A stretch of 64,000 bases of DNA. Origin: Crithidia fasciculata. Lineage: Eukaryota > Euglenozoa > Kinetoplastea > Trypanosomatida > Trypanosomatidae. Of the stretch, positions 51,547 through 61,842 are shown piece after piece (within the stretch, counting starts at the first letter, position 1; the number at the start of each line of letters is the position of its first letter). The notes beneath the pieces were generated by a model. The model was not told where the DNA came from and searched no databases. It saw nothing but the letters and a program-made list of their open reading frames with translations. The stretch is from positions 310,001 to 374,000 of the forward strand of contig CM003427.1 of NCBI GenBank assembly GCA_000331325.2. The letters run 5' to 3'. A program made the position numbers and the translations under genes.

Positions 51547-52331
51547 CACCGCCCGCAAAAAACTAGAGAGACACGTCGCGGTAGATAAAGTAGTTGCTGC
51601 TTGCGGCCGCGTTGCCACCAGCCTATCTTAGGAAGCAGTGTTTGGGGGAAAAAAAAATAGGGGGAGAAAAGCTAGCTGTGGTGGGAGAAAAGAGAGAGGC
51701 AAGAAGGACAGAGAGTGAGGAGAGCAAGAAATCCTGCGCCGAGGTGACAGGGTTCCGTGGGTGTTGAACAGACGTTGAGCTCCACAATCCTTTGAAAGCA
51801 CGAGCGGTGAGTTTTAGGACACCTTATACATGTGGATGATAGGCCAAGCAGAGCTGCTTTGGACTGTAATTGTGATCTACGTTTAATTCATTTCTCCTTC
51901 CTTTCGAATAATTTCCCGACAGCCGCCTCCTATCTTCGTTTCTTCAAATAAAAAAAGGAATAAAAGCCCTCATGCCATCATCGAAGCTTTGCTGTTTAAA
52001 AACAAGCGGAAGAACAGAAGAGAACATCAAAAGCAGGAAGAAGAAGACTCAATTGCCGCTACGGAACCAGCGGATATCGGTTGTGCGATGTGATTCTGCC
52101 ACATACTTTCGGTCTTCCTCTCAAAGCCACTCAATTTTAACATATTTTTTTTTAGGACGGCTAGTCTCAGCTTTGTGTGTACCGCTGCAAGCATGGTCCA
52201 CCGTGTATGCGTTTCTTATCGACTGCCGTCACAGACGTTTACGGGAGCAGCTACACGTAACAGCACACGTCGACGGAGAAGATTAAAGTACACAGCATGG
52301 AGCGCCAGTGGGGGAGTGTCTTCGTTGCGTA
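51547..52331. other. Spacer upstream of the disordered protein gene
   Basis: A 0.8-kb spacer with a strong purine tract at 51630-51730 on the + strand, then AT-rich sequence with A-runs near 51950 and 52145. No gene is supported. Confidence 0.55.
51627..51730 (-). promoter_or_regulatory. Predicted spliced-leader acceptor for the disordered protein gene
   Basis: A very long pyrimidine tract on the minus strand (complement of about 51641-51730) leads to AG at 51627-51628, about 80 bases before the ATG at 51546. This is the clearest acceptor signal in the window and supports the ATG start over the upstream GTG. Confidence 0.5.
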
Positions 52332-53327
52332 CTAAAACAACTGAAGATCGTTCCACTCCTTACGCTGGCGCTCTAGCTCAACAGCGAGCTCGGCGTTCGC
52401 CTTCTCCTTCTCCTCCTTCTCACGACGCCGCCGCGCCGCCTCCTCGCCAAGACGCATCGCCTCGAATTGTTGGCTGCGCAGAGCCTCCATCTTTCGCTGC
52501 TGCAAACGCTCCTCGGCGGTGAGACAACTCGTCGCGGACCCACCGGCGCCGCCCAGACCCCCGCCGCTCCCCGTCGCAGCGGCCCGCAAGGCCGCCTCCT
52601 TCTTGCGCTGCTGGTCAAAGGCGACACGAAAGCGAACGAGCTTTTTTTCATCTGCGAGCTCCTTGTGAGCTCTCTCGAACACGGTGAAAGCGCTGTCGAC
52701 GTGGGGCAGCTGACACTTGTCGGGGTGGAGTGCCTGGGCCATCTTGCGGTAGCGTCGGTCGACATCCGCCACCGTGCAGGAGGCGGGGTCGACGTCGAGA
52801 ATGAGAAAGTAGTCCGTAGCCTTGCACTGCAACACACGGCGTATCTCCGCCGCCTTCTGCGCATCGCTGGACAGCCCGCTCGTGGCGAGTTGACTGAGTG
52901 CACCAAAGGCAATCGGCGGCAGCTCCACCTCGGCGTCCCGCCCGCGCTTCTGTCCGGCGCCGCTCGAGGAGGCTCCGCCTCCCCCGCCAACCTTCGCAGA
53001 AGCTTGGTGCGGCGACGAAGAACCATGTGCACCGCCTTCTTCCGCCAGCCGCTCCTGCTGCTTCTGAAAAGCACGCTTCAGGTGGTAGAAGACAGGCTCC
53101 TGGCTGAGCGACTTGTGCACCTTCTCCGCGGCGTGGAAGGCGTCGCTGGCGTTGGGCAAGCTGCACTTGTCGGGGTGCAGCAGAAGAGCGAGCTTGCGGT
53201 ACTGCCGGTTGACGTCGCTCAGCTCGCAGGTCGCGATGTCGAGTTGAAGATACTCGAAAGGGCTCGCCTTCCGGGCCTCGCAAGCCAAGAGACGCGCAAT
53301 CTCATCCGCCTGCTGTGCCTCGCTCAT
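52332..53327 (-). CDS. Protein with two J domains (DNAJC8-like), 331 aa
   Basis: Two Hsp70-cochaperone J domains lie in tandem. The first (about 22-75) has FEYLQLDIATCELSDVNRQY and HPDKC at 51-55. The second (about 170-225) has YFLILDVDPASCTVADVDRRY and HPDKC at 201-205. The two share the shape, spacing and a cysteine after HPD, so they look like an internal duplication. Between them is a Gly/Ser/Ala linker with a basic QKRGRD patch. The C-terminus is a charged helix (ARRRREKEEKEK) ending EWNDLQLF, like the tails of DNAJC8/Spf31-type splicing-linked J proteins. No Gly/Phe region or zinc centre, so it is class III. No signal peptide. It may recruit Hsp70 to ribonucleoprotein remodelling. Confidence 0.88.
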   Translation of the reverse strand: MSEAQQADEIARLLACEARKASPFEYLQLDIATCELSDVNRQYRKLALLLHPDKCSLPNASDAFHAAEKVHKSLSQEPVFYHLKRAFQKQQERLAEEGGAHGSSSPHQASAKVGGGGGASSSGAGQKRGRDAEVELPPIAFGALSQLATSGLSSDAQKAAEIRRVLQCKATDYFLILDVDPASCTVADVDRRYRKMAQALHPDKCQLPHVDSAFTVFERAHKELADEKKLVRFRVAFDQQRKKEAALRAAATGSGGGLGGAGGSATSCLTAEERLQQRKMEALRSQQFEAMRLGEEAARRRREKEEKEKANAELAVELERQRKEWNDLQLF

Positions 53328-54144
53328 TTTTATTACTTTTCAGCGTGAGCTGTGGGCCCCTACGTCGCCTCAGATAAACGAGAAATCAGCGCGAAAGGAT
53401 GTACTTGATGCACACTCGTAATGAGTAGTGAGTGATTGCAGGAAAAAAAAAAGGAGGCACGAAGAAAAGGACGAAAAGAGGGTGAGAGTGAGTGTGCTGT
53501 GCAACTTGTCGCCCACTTGTTCTTGGAGGGTCAAGGAAGAGAAAATGCAGGCCTTACGCAAGCAGAAGCTACACTACGAAAGAGAAGACAGGCTTGCACA
53601 ACAGGTGCACTAGATGTGCATCTGTAAAAGACACTGCTCAATCACTGTAGCAGGAGAGACGATGCAGCTAAAAAGGTGTCCAACGTTCCACTGTGAATCT
53701 TTACTTCCTCTTTTCGGGTCCAGTGACGTCGCGAAAGCAGAGAAAAAAAAGCGTGGCAGCAGCATTCCGAGACGCTTCCACGCCCATGCAGGCTTGCTTC
53801 TCCAACTCTTGTTCCAGCACTCTGTTCTTTTTCCTTTTTTAGTGTTTTTCTTAAGTGAAGTCTTTAAAGCACCTGCTCCTGGGAGCGGTAGCGAGGATAT
53901 TGCGTGTCGAATACAAAAGAAATGTAAGTCACCCGAAATCGAAAAAATAAAACCTGTCGAAGTAGAAATCGCTAGCAAGAGAAAAGAGAACGAGGAAGAA
54001 AAGGAGAAAGAGGAAAGACGAATCAACAGCAAAAAAGAAAGCAGGGAAGTCGGACAAAAAAAAAAGGGCATGGAAAGAACCACGCATCTCTTTCACAACA
54101 GAAGAGAAAAGGAAGAAAGAGAACACGGTAATTTTATCTGTTTT
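53328..54144. other. Spacer upstream of the double J-domain gene
   Basis: A 0.8-kb spacer with purine-rich stretches at 53438-53492 and 53930-54070 on the + strand. Open frames over the second stretch are Phe/Ser/Leu-rich on the minus strand or Lys/Glu-rich on the + strand, as expected of a homopurine tract. No gene is seen. Confidence 0.5.
53415..53492 (-). promoter_or_regulatory. Predicted spliced-leader acceptor for the double J-domain gene
   Basis: A pyrimidine tract (complement of 53438-53492) is followed on the minus strand by AG at 53415-53416, about 88 bases before the ATG. A nearer AG at 53369-53370 is an alternative. Confidence 0.4.
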
Positions 54145-57100
54145 TTAGAAAAGGTTCGCGGAGGTGAAAATTTGCCGCATCACCTGCGGCAGTGCATCGG
54201 TGCGCATGCACTCATACCCATGACCAGCCGGCAGCTGCTGCTGCAGCCGCGACGCCTGAGCGCCGAGAGAGGCAATAAAGATGCAGAACATCTTCACCTC
54301 CGGTTTGCTCTGAATAATCTCCGTCAGCTCGCGGGGCGTGATGCCATACCGCTGCAGGTTCGCATCGCTGACGACAAAGACAAAGTACGAGTCACCTTTC
54401 TCTTTTGTGACCAGGTCCACACTACGGCGCATCGCCTCGACGGTGTTGTCACCCGACCAGCAGTACTGCGCGTAGGCGACCATCTTCTGGCAGATGACCA
54501 TCCGCTCTTTCTGGTTCGCTGGCGGAGCGCCAAAGTTGACGAGTGGGATGTTGTCGCTGTCGCCGTTGTGCCCGATCATAGCGTAGTCGAGCTTGGCCTC
54601 GAAGCCGGCAAAGGCCTCCATCACCATCACAGTGGTCTCCAGCAGCTTCGTCAAGCGCTGGTCCATGCCATTGAAGCGGTACATGCTCGCGCTCACATCC
54701 AGCACAAACATCAAACGCTTCTTGTACTTCTGCTGGAAAGGGTTTGTCTCCTTGGAGTCGACGCGACGCTTGTACACGTTCTTGTCCCCCACAATGCCCT
54801 CCACGAGCTTCTTATCGTCCCAAACGCCGTCTGTCTGCCCTGTCACCCACACCCGCTCCCCCTCCGCGGCCTTGAGCCCCATCAACAACGTCCGCAGCTG
54901 CGCCACGGCGGGTCGCACGCGCTCCTGCAGCCGCTTGTACTCCTCGTACTCCGCCTCCGTCATCCCAATGGACTGCAGGCGCTCTTTCAGAGCCTCGCGG
55001 CCCATGCGGCGCGCCTCATCCAGCAGGTGCTTCGGAACCTTGCGCTTCTCCTCGGGTGAGACCTGGTGCACCGGGTTGCCTTTGTCCAGGCGGTAGGGAC
55101 CCACCATACCGCCCAGCCCCGCCGTGTCAGTGCCTCCTGTCCCGCCGGCCCACGTGTTGCCGCCGTGATGCTCCTTGTCGTCCACCTCGCCGTGCTTCAG
55201 CGTGCCGGACGGCTGCTTGCGCGGAGTGCTGTACTTCATCTTGAAGTCCTTCACGGCCTCCTCGCCTTCCTCCACCGTGGCCGCATCGCCCACGCCAGCG
55301 GCGTCACCCGTCAAGAGGGACGACCACTCGGTGTACCGCTGCCGCACCCGCTCCGCATCCACGTCAGCAATGGACACCTGCTGTTTGGCGGCGTTCCACG
55401 TGTAGGCGGTGCCGCTGCCTGTGTCCACGCTAAACCGCCCCTGATCCGCTGTCGCACGTGTTGCAACGCCGTCTGAAACCGCCGCAGTGTCCCCCGGCAA
55501 GCGGGCAAAGGTGCGTTGGGTGCCGCTGACGGTGTCCACGGCGGTGACGGTCTGGCCGTCCAGCTGCACTTGGAGAAGTTGGTGTCGCGCGTCATCGACG
55601 AGCAACGAGTTCCCCTCGGTGAAGCCGGCGGCGGTGTCGCCGGTGCCTTTAAAGTATTGGAGCTGCACGCCGTTCTCGTTTGCGCTGTCGGCACGTGCAT
55701 ACAGCACGTTGCGCGCTGTGGGGTCGTCTAGCTCGGCCGAAGCGGAAGCGCTCGTGGACGAAGCGTTAGAGCCCCCGCGCACAACTCGCCACACCGACGC
55801 TGCGAAGTCGCTGGGAGTGAGGGCTGCACTGGATGTGGAAACAGGGCCATTGTCCCTCACCTCCACCAGCTCAACCCGCTGCGCACCGGTCGGGAGCGGC
55901 AAGTACGATGCCAACGGTGTGCCGTCCGCGGTGAGGGCAACCTTGAGAATGCCTCGTTGCACAGCGACCGGTGCGCACGCCGCCTCAGTCGACTCTGCCA
56001 TCTCGATAGTGGCAATCTGCTCGCCGACAAAGCGCAGCGACACCAGCGACTGCGGCAGAGTTACGCGAACCACGTGCCCACCAAGGAGGAAGTTGCAAGC
56101 CGTAGAGGGAGCTTGGCCTGCGAAGGCTACAATGCCCTGTGTGCTGCGCACGTCCAGCACACGCACCGCCGTCGAGGAAGCCAAAACGTCACCATTTTCG
56201 CTTCCCGATGAGGCTGCGACGATTTGCGCAAGATGCAGTGGCAGAGCGGGGCCGAAGCTGGGTGTTTCGTCAGAGCGCTCTCCCGCGCCGCCTTGCGCGG
56301 ATGCTGCCTGTTGGTTGCCGAGGCCCATCCGGCTCAAGTAGAGGTCCGAGGCGGCGCCTGCAAGAGCGTCGATCAGCACCGTGACACCAGATGCCTTCGA
56401 CGACAACAAGAGAATTGCCTGGGGCGTACGGTCATCTGCGGCGGTGCGGCCTCCGATCCCCTGCTCAAAGAGAGAGCCGCGGCCGTGCCCCGCTGCAGTT
56501 GAGCGGGCAGCCAACGACGGCGGCCACGCGTATACACGCTCGTCCAAAGCGCCACCACGGCTGGCTGAAGACCCGTCCTCCGGCTTGGAGACGTGCGTGG
56601 TGGTCCACGGCAGCTGCCACGAGGGCAAACGCAGCGGCGCAAAGCAAAGGTCCACCGCAGCGGTGGCGCTGGACAACTCGCCGGCGTAGTAGTCAGAGAC
56701 ATCCACCAGGCGGGCGTGCCCCACCGGCCAGAGCGTCGCAAGCTCCTCTGCGGCGTCGGCGACGAGGTGGCGCGCGTCGAGGGGGGACGGTGGCAGCCGC
56801 ACCGTCGCCACGATCAAACGCCGACCCGCCGACGAGGGCGGCGAGGATGAAACGGCACTGCGAGAAGAAATAGAGGGTCCCTTCGCACCGTCCGACGAGG
56901 GGGAAGCGGTGCGTAGCAAAACCACCGACAGGAGTGGCAGCGCCGCCTCCGAGTCCGTCAGGTCCGCTCCTCGAAGTGCGTTCACAGACGTCATGGCGAG
57001 CACCGTGTCGGTGTGCGGGTCCACGAAGGGCAGCGCGCACTGACTCACCCACTCGGTGAAGGACTCGCCAAGCTCCTGCTGCGCCGGTGATACGGGGAAG

Positions 57101-60100
57101 AACGCCTCGGTGGGGTATGTAACCGCGCTACACGTCGCCGCGACCCCGCCGCGCGACTGTTCAACGTCAACGATGCGCGCCAACACATCGCTCGCGCACA
57201 TCACCACCTCCGCAGGCAGCGTCACAGCGGCGTTGGTGGGATGCTGCACCGAAGACGCAAGGCCATTTGCAGCCCCTCCGGGTGAGAACGCCAGTGGGAG
57301 CGTGACAAGAGACTTGAAGGGGACCAATGGTACTGGCTGGCCCGCGCGGTAGGGTCGCAAGCGCTGCAGGCCACCGTGCTGGACCATCGGTTGCAGGTAG
57401 TGGGCCAGAACCTGCCGCACTAAGCGCAGCGTGTTCTCATCGCGGGCATCAAAGTTGAAGACATTGTTGAGGGCACCGTAAACACCGTCCTGTGGGTAGC
57501 GGGACATGTGCTTCACCACCGCAATCAGCTCGCGTAGGGAAAAAGGGTAGGTCAGGTTGCCTTGGGTAAAGGAGCCTTGCAATTCGATGAAGACCGCCAC
57601 GAGGCGCTCCAGCAGCACCCGCGGCAACGTCGGGGCGTAAGCCGTCAGCACGCGCAGCTGCGACTCCGCATCAGGGTTGCCCATGACGTAAGCGGCGAAG
57701 AGGTCACCACATTCGCGGAAGAAGTCGTTGCCGTGGAAGGGAAAGCCGGGCGGGTTTGCCAAGACAATGATGCGGAAGTCGGGGTGGATCGCAATTCGCT
57801 GCGCGCCACCCGCTGCCGATGTCGCATCGCTGGTGTCACCCTCCCGCCGGCGGAGATCACCGTTCAGCGCTGGGTCGTAGATCTGCCGTCCGTCGCCCAG
57901 CCGCATTTCACGATCCTCGATGAGGCCCTTGAGCACCTGCACCACCTCCACCGGCGCCTTGTCAATCTCGTCCACCACGAGACAGTGCCCTTGCTGAACC
58001 GCCTTCACTAGGGGCGAGTCCTCCCACACGACCCTGCCGGCCTCAACGGTGGGGTTGATGGTGAGGCTGCCAACGGTGGTGTCGCGGTGCAGCTGGATGT
58101 AGTGGCGCGGGATCGCCAGGCGAGAGAGAAAGGCATCCACCACTTTGTTCTTGCCAACCCCCTGGTTGCCAATGAGGAGGATGCTGCTCCGCATGGCGTA
58201 CTGCTTCGCCAGCCAGGCGAGAATCGACTCATGCACTCGGTTGGCGTGGAAGCCGGTCACAAAAGGTACGAGTGCAAGCTCACTTTGGGTGTAGGCTCGC
58301 GATAGCCGCAACACCGGCTCCCCATTCACGCTCCACACGCGACCCGCCTCGCCACCGGAGGCCGCCGCTGCATCGACAGCCGTGACAGCGGCCGCCTCCA
58401 AAGACAAGACCTCGTGGTCCGCCGCACCGTGTCCCGCCCGTGCCGCCATCCCTTTGCCAGGGGCACTCACAGCTGCAGCAACAGGTGGCGCTTCCTCTGC
58501 GCTAGCAAGTCTGCAGCTCACCAGTGCGTGACGAACCTTGGTGGCAGCCACGCCGGTCATCAGTGGCAGCAGCAGCGTGTTTCGCACACTCTCCTCTACG
58601 CGCGACGGGTACCGCACCGCCGAGCGCACAAGCTGGCGCAGCTGGCGAAGGCTCAGTTGGGGCATCTTACCATCTGCGGCGTGCAGCGCCTCCAACTCGC
58701 CCCGCAGCTGCATCAGCCGATCCACTACCACTGCACTACGCTGCTGCATCGACGCAGCGCTCTCCGCAACACGCCACGTCTCCGACTGCAGGACGCGGAT
58801 CTCAGCCTCAGCAACTTGTCGGAGAACAGGTCCAAGTGCGTCCTCACCGGCGTCCGGCATGGCCACCGTGCGGAACAGCGTCGTCAAGTCGTGAGTGATG
58901 TAAAAATCCCTCACGCCCTTCGACCCGCCACCACCGCTGCCACCACCGCTGCTCAGCGGCAACGGGGGTCGGGCGGTCGCCACCACGCGGAAGGCGGGAT
59001 GCACCGGAAAGATCTTTCGATCCCGCATGTTAGCATCAGTGGGCCGCCACGTGACACGGCCCGACTCGGCATCGCGCTGCGTCAGCTGCTCCTTCAGCAG
59101 TGCGTACTCTGTGGGTGGCTTCAAGATCGTGCCATCGGCGAGCACTGCGCACTGGTCGACCAGCAGCTGCTGCAAGGAGGAGAGCATTCCACTTGGGAGC
59201 TTCTCCATCCCATCCAGCACCACCAGCTTCCCGTAGATGGCCGCGTGCAGTAACGGGGAGTCCTGCCAGGTCGTGTTCCCTGTTGCCGCATCCGTCGTGC
59301 GCTGCTGGAAGAGGTCTTTGTTTGTCATGTCCGCGTAGAGGTGCATCGTCAGCATCTCCTCGTAGCCAAGCAACCGGCCAAAGGCACGCACCATAGCCGT
59401 CTTACCACAGCCCGTAGGCCCCAACAAACACATGTGCTGGCGACTCGCGTGGACCTGCAGCATTGTCTGCAACACATGGAAGTGCTCCGTCGTGAAGACC
59501 GTTGCAGGGGCCGCGACGGAAGCGAGATACTGCTCCACATCTCGCACCCACACCGACCGTGCACTCGCCTCCGACGGCAGTGCTGCAGCGCCAAGGAAGA
59601 TGGGAAGCGTGTACGTCCCAGCCTCGCCGGGATGCGCCGTATCGTGCGCCGCCGTCGCCACCACCGCCTCCGCCACTGCCACCGGCACACCAGAAAACTC
59701 CGCCGTCGAGGTGACGTGGCGCAGCTGCAGGATGTAGTTGCAGGCCTGCTGCACGGGAGGCGGCACCGCCGACGCGTCGCGCGGCTGCGCGCTAGAGGCC
59801 GCGCACGAGGAGACGAGGTCGGCTGAGCGGATGTAGGCCCGCGCCGTCGCTGCCCCGTGCGGCTCGCCGCCGCCTGCCTCTACTCCTGCCCCTTGTACCA
59901 TCGTCCGCAGGCGTGCGCCAATCCGCGGCGACTTCGGCAACGACTCAGCCGCGGAGGGCGAGGGACGGCCGCCTCTGCGCGGAGAGTCGCCTCCGCAGCC
60001 GGCAACATCAGCCGCCATCAGCAGCGGCGGGTACGCGCGGCAGTGCTGCAGCACCTCGGCATACTGACTGAGTCGACGATGATACTCCTCCACGTTGGCG

Positions 60101-61842
60101 TACCCGGTCGCCGCACCGCCTGCTCCGTTACGGGAAAGCTGACGTGCGTAGTAGGGCCACGGGAAGCCGCGCATGACCGCCTCGCCGACCGGAAGGTCAG
60201 GAAAGAGGGCAAGCTGCTGCGCAATCGTGGCCAGAGCCCAGTGGCCCAAGGTCTGCAGGGGGCTGCTGGCGGCAGCCGCGGTGGTGCTGTCCTCGCTGCC
60301 ACTGCGCCCCTCAGCCCCAACATCCTCGTCGCGAAACATCTCGGCCACAACGTCGTTGCTGTCGTACATGCTCCGGTGACGGCCGCTCTGTCCCTGCCTC
60401 CCCGCACCGCCACCCTCGGCAGCCTTCTTTTTCTTACTCGGTTTGCTGAGCTGAAAGTCACGCGTGGAGTCGTTAATTGCGGTGAGCGCGGCACGGAGCT
60501 GCGCCACCTGGGCAAAGCGCACAGACTGGCGCTCCTGCAGCTCGGCGACCTCCTTTGAGCGCTTGCGACTCGCGTGCGTGTCGGCGTGCGTGTGCAACGC
60601 GTTGACGACCGAAGACGACGGTGCTACGACCGGGAGAGGCGTGCGCACGTACAAGCACTGAAAGCGAGACCGCAGCGGAGGATCCAGCGGGTTGCCCTCG
60701 TAGGGAGGAACAGGGACGGTGATGCCGATCACGCGAAACTTCTCAGACACACGCACCAATCCCATCTGTGCCAGTTCGTGTTTTGCCTCCGCGATGAGGT
60801 CGAGGCGCTCTGCCGCGGCCGGCCCGCCACTGTGGCCGCCACCACGCTGCTGCAGCTTGGATTCGTACAGCTTCTGCAGAAGGGAGTCGTAGCGGGCGGG
60901 GTGAATCAAGACAGAGCCGTTGTCAAGGTGCATCTCGCGGTTCTCAAGCAGGTTGTTCACCACTGGCAGCACGTTTCGCTCGACCCGCTCCAGACCCTCC
61001 AGAACGAGCAGCTGGCCCTCCACAGCGGCCGACACGGCACTTTGATCGTCGTAGACGAGGCTCCCGTTGCGTATTTCACGGCGCTGCTTCAGGTCGCTTT
61101 CGGTAATGTCACTGTTCAGGTACACTACCCGGATCTCACGTCGAGTGAGGTGGCTGTACAGCATCACCAGCCACCGCATGGCCGGACCAGGATCGCCAAT
61201 GAGACACATGTCCTGCCCCAGCTGCTCCTTCTGCGCGATCCAGCGAAGATAGCTGCGTGTGAGGGGATCCTGCACTGAAAAGAACATATTCTCCTCACCG
61301 GCACCACCGCCGTGGAGAGAGGGAAGAGCGGCCGACCCAGCGGACCCGCCTCGCGCGTCATCGCGAAAACGCTCCGCTTCGCGGTGGAGGTACGGCTCTG
61401 TGTGATCGACACCGGGCTTAGCCCACGCCACCCGCTCTGGATGCACAGCGTAGTCTGGGATGGGAATCACCACATCACCAATGGTCAGCTGCGTGCTGGA
61501 TGGAACCTCCACGCCATCTCGCGACGCCGCCAGCGGAGGCCGCGTGCCGACGGACGACGTCGTAGCGGCCTCAGAGGCGTTCCCGCCGCCGTTGGGCGGC
61601 GTCGTGTGTGGCCCACGCAGAACCTGGGATGCACTCATGGCACACGAGGTGTGGTGGTAGCGGTAGGTGTTGATGATAGTGTTCGCGAAGGTGGGCGGAG
61701 CTGCGTCGATTCGGTGCAAGCAGGTCGGGCCACCTTTCGCGTGAATGCAAGCAGTCGGTGCGGCGCCGTAGTACAGCACCGGAGTGAGCTGGTGGAGCGC
61801 GGGTGGAAAAGCAGGGCACTGCAGAAGACGTCGACGGAGCAT
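54145..61842 (-). CDS. VWA8: VWA8-like mitochondrial AAA+ ATPase with C-terminal VWA domain, 2565 aa
   Basis: A dynein/midasin-like multi-AAA protein of the VWA8 family. The frame opens at a GTG upstream; the first ATG (61842) gives MLRRRLLQCPAF, a good mitochondrial presequence. The first ATPase unit has a degenerate P-loop (LIGDPGPAMRW, no Lys-Thr), followed by SDITESDLKQRREIR and LENREM, as in human VWA8. The second has LLGPTGCGKTAMV (Lys814), the third LIGNQGVGKNKVVDAF (Lys1231) with HRDTTVGSLT and LVVDEIDKAP. A beta-rich variable region covers about 1600-2150. The C-terminal VWA domain has a metal site DVSAS at Asp2382, Ser2384 and Ser2386. It is longer than the human protein (about 1900) because of Ala/Ser/Gly inserts. 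Human VWA8 is a mitochondrial matrix ATPase of unclear substrate. Confidence 0.94.
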   Translation of the reverse strand: MLRRRLLQCPAFPPALHQLTPVLYYGAAPTACIHAKGGPTCLHRIDAAPPTFANTIINTYRYHHTSCAMSASQVLRGPHTTPPNGGGNASEAATTSSVGTRPPLAASRDGVEVPSSTQLTIGDVVIPIPDYAVHPERVAWAKPGVDHTEPYLHREAERFRDDARGGSAGSAALPSLHGGGAGEENMFFSVQDPLTRSYLRWIAQKEQLGQDMCLIGDPGPAMRWLVMLYSHLTRREIRVVYLNSDITESDLKQRREIRNGSLVYDDQSAVSAAVEGQLLVLEGLERVERNVLPVVNNLLENREMHLDNGSVLIHPARYDSLLQKLYESKLQQRGGGHSGGPAAAERLDLIAEAKHELAQMGLVRVSEKFRVIGITVPVPPYEGNPLDPPLRSRFQCLYVRTPLPVVAPSSSVVNALHTHADTHASRKRSKEVAELQERQSVRFAQVAQLRAALTAINDSTRDFQLSKPSKKKKAAEGGGAGRQGQSGRHRSMYDSNDVVAEMFRDEDVGAEGRSGSEDSTTAAAASSPLQTLGHWALATIAQQLALFPDLPVGEAVMRGFPWPYYARQLSRNGAGGAATGYANVEEYHRRLSQYAEVLQHCRAYPPLLMAADVAGCGGDSPRRGGRPSPSAAESLPKSPRIGARLRTMVQGAGVEAGGGEPHGAATARAYIRSADLVSSCAASSAQPRDASAVPPPVQQACNYILQLRHVTSTAEFSGVPVAVAEAVVATAAHDTAHPGEAGTYTLPIFLGAAALPSEASARSVWVRDVEQYLASVAAPATVFTTEHFHVLQTMLQVHASRQHMCLLGPTGCGKTAMVRAFGRLLGYEEMLTMHLYADMTNKDLFQQRTTDAATGNTTWQDSPLLHAAIYGKLVVLDGMEKLPSGMLSSLQQLLVDQCAVLADGTILKPPTEYALLKEQLTQRDAESGRVTWRPTDANMRDRKIFPVHPAFRVVATARPPLPLSSGGGSGGGGSKGVRDFYITHDLTTLFRTVAMPDAGEDALGPVLRQVAEAEIRVLQSETWRVAESAASMQQRSAVVVDRLMQLRGELEALHAADGKMPQLSLRQLRQLVRSAVRYPSRVEESVRNTLLLPLMTGVAATKVRHALVSCRLASAEEAPPVAAAVSAPGKGMAARAGHGAADHEVLSLEAAAVTAVDAAAASGGEAGRVWSVNGEPVLRLSRAYTQSELALVPFVTGFHANRVHESILAWLAKQYAMRSSILLIGNQGVGKNKVVDAFLSRLAIPRHYIQLHRDTTVGSLTINPTVEAGRVVWEDSPLVKAVQQGHCLVVDEIDKAPVEVVQVLKGLIEDREMRLGDGRQIYDPALNGDLRRREGDTSDATSAAGGAQRIAIHPDFRIIVLANPPGFPFHGNDFFRECGDLFAAYVMGNPDAESQLRVLTAYAPTLPRVLLERLVAVFIELQGSFTQGNLTYPFSLRELIAVVKHMSRYPQDGVYGALNNVFNFDARDENTLRLVRQVLAHYLQPMVQHGGLQRLRPYRAGQPVPLVPFKSLVTLPLAFSPGGAANGLASSVQHPTNAAVTLPAEVVMCASDVLARIVDVEQSRGGVAATCSAVTYPTEAFFPVSPAQQELGESFTEWVSQCALPFVDPHTDTVLAMTSVNALRGADLTDSEAALPLLSVVLLRTASPSSDGAKGPSISSRSAVSSSPPSSAGRRLIVATVRLPPSPLDARHLVADAAEELATLWPVGHARLVDVSDYYAGELSSATAAVDLCFAPLRLPSWQLPWTTTHVSKPEDGSSASRGGALDERVYAWPPSLAARSTAAGHGRGSLFEQGIGGRTAADDRTPQAILLLSSKASGVTVLIDALAGAASDLYLSRMGLGNQQAASAQGGAGERSDETPSFGPALPLHLAQIVAASSGSENGDVLASSTAVRVLDVRSTQGIVAFAGQAPSTACNFLLGGHVVRVTLPQSLVSLRFVGEQIATIEMAESTEAACAPVAVQRGILKVALTADGTPLASYLPLPTGAQRVELVEVRDNGPVSTSSAALTPSDFAASVWRVVRGGSNASSTSASASAELDDPTARNVLYARADSANENGVQLQYFKGTGDTAAGFTEGNSLLVDDARHQLLQVQLDGQTVTAVDTVSGTQRTFARLPGDTAAVSDGVATRATADQGRFSVDTGSGTAYTWNAAKQQVSIADVDAERVRQRYTEWSSLLTGDAAGVGDAATVEEGEEAVKDFKMKYSTPRKQPSGTLKHGEVDDKEHHGGNTWAGGTGGTDTAGLGGMVGPYRLDKGNPVHQVSPEEKRKVPKHLLDEARRMGREALKERLQSIGMTEAEYEEYKRLQERVRPAVAQLRTLLMGLKAAEGERVWVTGQTDGVWDDKKLVEGIVGDKNVYKRRVDSKETNPFQQKYKKRLMFVLDVSASMYRFNGMDQRLTKLLETTVMVMEAFAGFEAKLDYAMIGHNGDSDNIPLVNFGAPPANQKERMVICQKMVAYAQYCWSGDNTVEAMRRSVDLVTKEKGDSYFVFVVSDANLQRYGITPRELTEIIQSKPEVKMFCIFIASLGAQASRLQQQLPAGHGYECMRTDALPQVMRQIFTSANLF

